Below are positions 57,850 to 62,000 of a stretch of DNA of 62,000 bases, one piece after another. Under the pieces are notes generated by a model. That model worked only from the letters and a program-made list of their open reading frames with translations. It was not told the DNA's origin and searched no databases. The first letter of the stretch is position 1; the number at the start of each line of letters is the position of its first letter. Source of the stretch: Liolophura sinensis (lineage: Eukaryota > Mollusca > Polyplacophora > Chitonida > Chitonidae); contig NC_088299.1 of NCBI RefSeq assembly GCF_032854445.1, positions 6,858,324 through 6,920,323 of the forward strand. The letters are read 5' to 3'. Both the position numbers and the translations under genes were made by a program.

Positions 57850-60565
57850 GCATTGATTGTGATCGACATGTCTGCCAAGGCTGCCAATCATCGGCTGTTT
57901 TTTTTATTGAACTGAAAACTGGGTCATGAAACAAGCGGGTGTTTTCGTTTATGTATTGCAGACGTATGTATTTTGGGCGGAATGAACATAAAAAAATAAA
58001 TTTATCTCATATATGTTTTTAATTATCCATTTAAAGGATATTTTCAGTTATCTGTAGCTTCCACAAAGCTACCAAAGTCGTCACATTATTTCAAGGACAT
58101 CGGCCTATAGGCCTACACTCCTATATTTTATGTTTTTAAAGCTGTAAAAAATAAAATGTGGAGGAAAATATTATTTATGGACCGATTCGATGCATCATCT
58201 ATGGGTCAAATCCCCACCTTAGCGCCTCACCTTCTGTGTCAACAATAGTGTTGCAAGAAAAGGGGTTTACGCATCATTATCATTCTTCCTTTCTTAACAA
58301 TGTTCTGGCGACAGAGGAGACGGAAAGAAGATGACAATCACTTCAGATTTCGCTGACGATCTAGCAATGAGATGATAACACATTCAGGTATGTAACAAAT
58401 GTTATTTTAGCGCGACATGTGGTGTCTACATTTGAATTTGCATCCTTCAACGTATAGTAGCCTCTCTCATTTCGCAAATTGTCAACCAACAAACGAGTTT
58501 TCACAAGGGAGTGAAATTTCGCTGAAAAGCATCCTCGTCACGAAATAGTTCATCTTAGCGTCTGGATTTCGGTCTACACGAAAACATGACAGTTGCAAAT
58601 ATCAACCACTTATGCTTTTTCTTTAACCTTATATTGCCAGCGACAATACTTATTCCACTATTATTTATCCCTAGTTTTTACAAACAGAACACATTAGCTG
58701 CATGCGAGGATTTATCACCCATGCTTCACTTTACCTTAGCTTGCCAGGCCCAAGACTTCGTCCACGATTGTCAGCAAAGGCAGCTGTAATGGGCGCTGCG
58801 TACGTATATGTACATACAGGTGTTGATAGAGTGCGGTGACGTCAGCTGAGTGACAGGTGTCATAGAATTGATGCTGTTGCTGATCCCGGTACGCAGGTTC
58901 TCCTTCTCTTTCCACAACGATATAGTAGAAGTAAATTTTACCGATATGTTAGTCCAATTTTTGTTCCAAGCATACACCCGGCAACTTTCGGATACTCTTC
59001 AGCACCACTATACTAATGTGTAAGGCTGACTGTAACTGCAATTTTCGGACACTCTTTGGTTTATAACTCTAAATGGTTCGCCTATATATATATCATCGGT
59101 AATAGGTGTGAACTATGCACTTTGACATACATCCATATATTGATCTTCCTCTGATTTGTCACACCAGTGAAAATGCTTTTATGTATTCTTTTGCTCATAC
59201 AATGCCGTGAGGGCTTTTCCTCTTTCAACTTATCGGATTACTGAGTGACCTACATTAGTCTATGCATGACCTACATTACCTGTGCATGACCTTTTCTGTG
59301 CATTCATTGCTTTAACAGAGCTATATACATTGACTAAGCATAGAAAAGATTATAGTCTATAAAGAACTGCCAAAGGCTAACATTTTAGATGTCGATGAAA
59401 TTAGAAACTAAGTTAGACCATGAATTTTGAACTCTTTCGAGTTTGGTCAGGTAGGGAAAGGCCTCTGCATGTCGATTTTTTCAACTAGTTTAACATACAC
59501 TCAAAAAATAATGTGTTAAATTTAACAGAAAGACTGTTGTCTGAGTGATGCTACAATATATTCTGTTATTATAACACAATATTCTGTCACATTCAGCGAA
59601 ATATCCTGTTGAATTACTAAAATATGTGTTATATTTAACACAATAATCTGCTACGATAACAGAATACATTCTATCAGACCAATTTAACAGACTATTTTTT
59701 GAGAGCAGGTACTGAAATAACATTCTGGTGTTTTGTCTTATTGTCAGGTTAGGGTTAACCACCGCATTTTTACAGGTACCTGACAACCCTGATTTAAAGC
59801 CGTAGCCGGACTCTCTTGGCTGCCGTCTTTTTCATTGTGTTAGGATTTATTTGTGTCATATCTTGTACATTATAGACAGGTGGCGAAATGCTACGCATAA
59901 AGGCTGTGCCATTCTCATCACATATAGCGTACTTTCAGGTTTTCACTGTGGCATCTTTAGTGTGTAAATCGAGTTCATTTGAAACACATACATGTAAAAC
60001 GTTTCGACCAATGAAGCACAAGATCAGAGGAGATGTAATCAATCAGTGTGTCCGTCTTGCGATTTTATCCAGGCATGACAACATCGATTTAGAAACGTGG
60101 TTAGTAAGATGACTGAAGACGTGCTGAGAAACTCAGTAGGATGACCTAGTTGCGTGTAAGAATAAACTGTATCTGGGTCGAACAAGAAACAATTTTGAAA
60201 AAAATTCTGGTGATCGCCTGCAGCAAAGGGAAAAAACTGTTGATCTTGTGAAGATGTGTGGGTTCAACGGTCTGTTTATATGACCTGTATTTAAAATCTG
60301 TGGCAGGTTATTTCTTGTGTACACCGACTTGGACTGATGTCATTAGGATGACAATGATTCTGTTATAATTACAGCTGTCAAAATGTTACAGTAACAAGAG
60401 TAAATTTGCAATACACAAGTTTACAGTGTGCAATATATGGTCATATACGTGTAGGAAACGCAAACAAACCCACTGAAAACATGTCTTCTGTGCTGTATAA
60501 TATGCATGCAGGTTTACATGAAGGCCCCTGTACCTTATATGCCCAGTAACAGTCCGATATAGACA
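57850..60565. other. Intergenic; only MITE M copy 3
   Basis: Short open frames (58,586, 58,771, 59,888) show no known motif. The hydrophobic start of the 58,586 frame (67 codons) is not enough to call a gene. Confidence 0.45.
59499..59704. mobile_element. MITE family M copy 3, intact
   Basis: About 206 bp with inverted ends: ACTCAAAAAATA on the left, TATTTTTTGAG on the right. Inside are palindromic TGTTAAATTTAACA and CTGTTATTATAACA motifs. It has no coding capacity and is the reference for copies 1 and 2. Confidence 0.78.
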
Positions 60566-60702
60566 CGCATTTATTTATTTATTTATTGACTTGATTGGTG
60601 TTTTACGCCGTACTCAAGAATATTTCACTATATACGACGGCGACCAAGATTATGGTGGGAGGAAACCGGACAGAGCCCGGGGGGGAAACACACGACCATC
60701 CG
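60566..60702 (-). repeat. SINE A, minus, 3' part
   Basis: (TTTA)n, TTGATTGGTGTTTTACGCC to CACACGACCATCCGG. Confidence 0.87.
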
Positions 60703-61259
60703 GCCTTGTCCCTGGATCATTGCGCCGCGCCCAGTTATGCCGAGCACTTATAATTGGAGATGGATTACTGCCTGCGAAATTCCACAACTAATACGGTTAG
60801 TTTTTCACCAAACCCAATCAAATTAATACTGAACAAAAATCCTGTGCCACTCTTTTGTGGTAAACCAAACACAACAGTAAAATCTTTCATCGGCTGTAGA
60901 CCGACGCCCCGTGTAAAAGTTAGTGACCAGGAAAGTATGTTTAATATATACACAAAGTTAAGCCCCCCTGGAAAGTCTGCACTGATACATAATCATTGGT
61001 GTTGGGAGATTACTGGCAAACTGATATCGCAGCAACGGTTGTGATCAAAAAGTGCAACATTCTGTCAATAAGAAAACACCATAAATGATATTAGACTTTA
61101 CAATTTATTCAGGATATCGTTAGCCAAACCAAAAGTTGATTTTTCACAAAATAAAAGTGGCTTGTAAGTATTGAACTTCAAGGTTCATCTGGCTTCATAG
61201 GGCGTAAATGTTTAAGTAAAAATGTCACTTTGATTGTGTAGAACACATTCCTAGAGCCA

Positions 61260-61736
61260 AAGGTTAATAGTGCGTATAGACCCCATTAGTCCGAATGACA
61301 GCTTCCAATCTGAGTCTCATCCCTCCAGTGAGACGTCGCATCTGCTGAAGGGGTGTAACTGTAACTGGGGTTTCCTTGTATAGTGACCAAGTTCAGTTTG
61401 CAGTCGTGCGAGATGCATCCTCAAACCATTACAAAACCCCCTCCATAAGGAACATATGGGTGGATGTTCGTGGGTACACACGCTGTGTTCTTGTGCCTCC
61501 AAGCCCTCATTCGTCCATCTGTAACGTTGAGCAAGAACAGACTTTCGTCTGACCAATGGAATTCTACGCCAGGTCCTCAAACTGCAACCTCGTGGTGCTA
61601 AACACCATACCAAACGTATCCGTTGATGACGATAGGGACGTTTGATGACTCTCCTTGCCCTCAGTCCAGCGGCTTTCATGCGGTTTCTCACGGTTCTTCT
61701 GGACAGACGTCTGTTGGGTAGCCATTGTCGATTCAA
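61260..61736 (-). pseudogene. Decayed Tc1/mariner-type transposase fragment
   Basis: On the minus strand the frame starting at 61,736 reads SRRTVRNRMKAAGLRARRV, followed by KRPYRHQ...RLVWC and LRTWRRI. These are hallmark helix-turn-helix and catalytic-core entry motifs of Tc1-type transposases. Frameshifts follow, and about 61,268-61,345 reads MRLRLEAVIRTNG, which matches the usual C-terminal MRRR..AVI..NGG. The middle catalytic part is shortened and broken. Not functional. Confidence 0.8.
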
Positions 61737-62000
61737 AGATGGATTTGATTGAAATTAATGGGGATTTTTAATAATTGATCTTAGCAGGGGGTGCTTATCT
61801 GTTTTCCTTGTGTATATTTTATGAAATATTATTTTATTGTTGAAGTAAAAGTAAAGCAAATCAAAGCTATTTAAAGGAGAAGAAAATTTAAATATCAATC
61901 AAATACCATTGAAAAGAGTATGCATTTCCTCGCAGGTGCATGCATAAAACAAATTCTAATATGTACCTCAAATTGATAAATCATAAATAAAATCCACGCC

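Overview
The window looks like nuclear DNA of an invertebrate metazoan, most likely a mollusc. It is intron-rich and AT-rich, and it carries spliced genes with GT-AG introns. It is crowded with two abundant tRNA-derived SINE types whose central and tail parts resemble SINEs I know from gastropods and bivalves. The species assignment is inference; no mitochondrial, rRNA or other diagnostic gene is present.

Layout. (1) 1-9,200: no convincing gene; SINEs, a TA microsatellite, degenerate minisatellites and a dispersed repeat. (2) 9,206-23,872, plus strand: seven exons with matching splice phases form one gene for a coiled-coil protein of at least 553 residues that I cannot name; the first exon(s) are not found. 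Its first visible intron (9,563-13,792) holds a SINE, a hairpin MITE and a 1.35-kb foldback transposon with GATATC-rich arms. The foldback carries a coiled-coil-like open frame that does not fit the host gene's splicing. (3) 24,000-30,277: no gene; dispersed repeats, a 21-bp minisatellite, a MITE and SINEs. (4) 30,549-35,023: a mobile element with a full-length Mutator-like DDE transposase (31,876-33,930, plus) and, facing it tail to tail, a small His-Cys-box (His-Me finger, zinc-binding) endonuclease (34,039-34,428, minus). The first 343 bp of the element recur 4,132 bp downstream in the same orientation. A scaffold gap of exactly 200 N follows, and then an allelic copy of the left flank that lacks the insertion. 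(5) 35,500-47,600: repeats only, including a 753-bp solo LTR with a 4-bp target duplication inside a SINE, and a cluster of inverted repeats. (6) 47,681-51,686, minus strand: a complete four-exon UNC-93-like membrane protein gene (527 residues), with an 11-copy 67-bp minisatellite upstream. (7) 52,950-62,000: a 70-bp minisatellite, three copies of one MITE family (two interrupted by SINEs near the same internal point), more SINEs and a decayed Tc1-type transposase.

The two host genes show no functional relationship to each other. The most interesting candidate is the element of region 4, because it pairs a Mutator-like transposase with a homing-type endonuclease fold. Next is the foldback element carrying a captured or intrinsic coiled-coil frame inside the coiled-coil gene. 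All boundaries of SINEs and dispersed repeats were judged by eye from copies within the window and are approximate.
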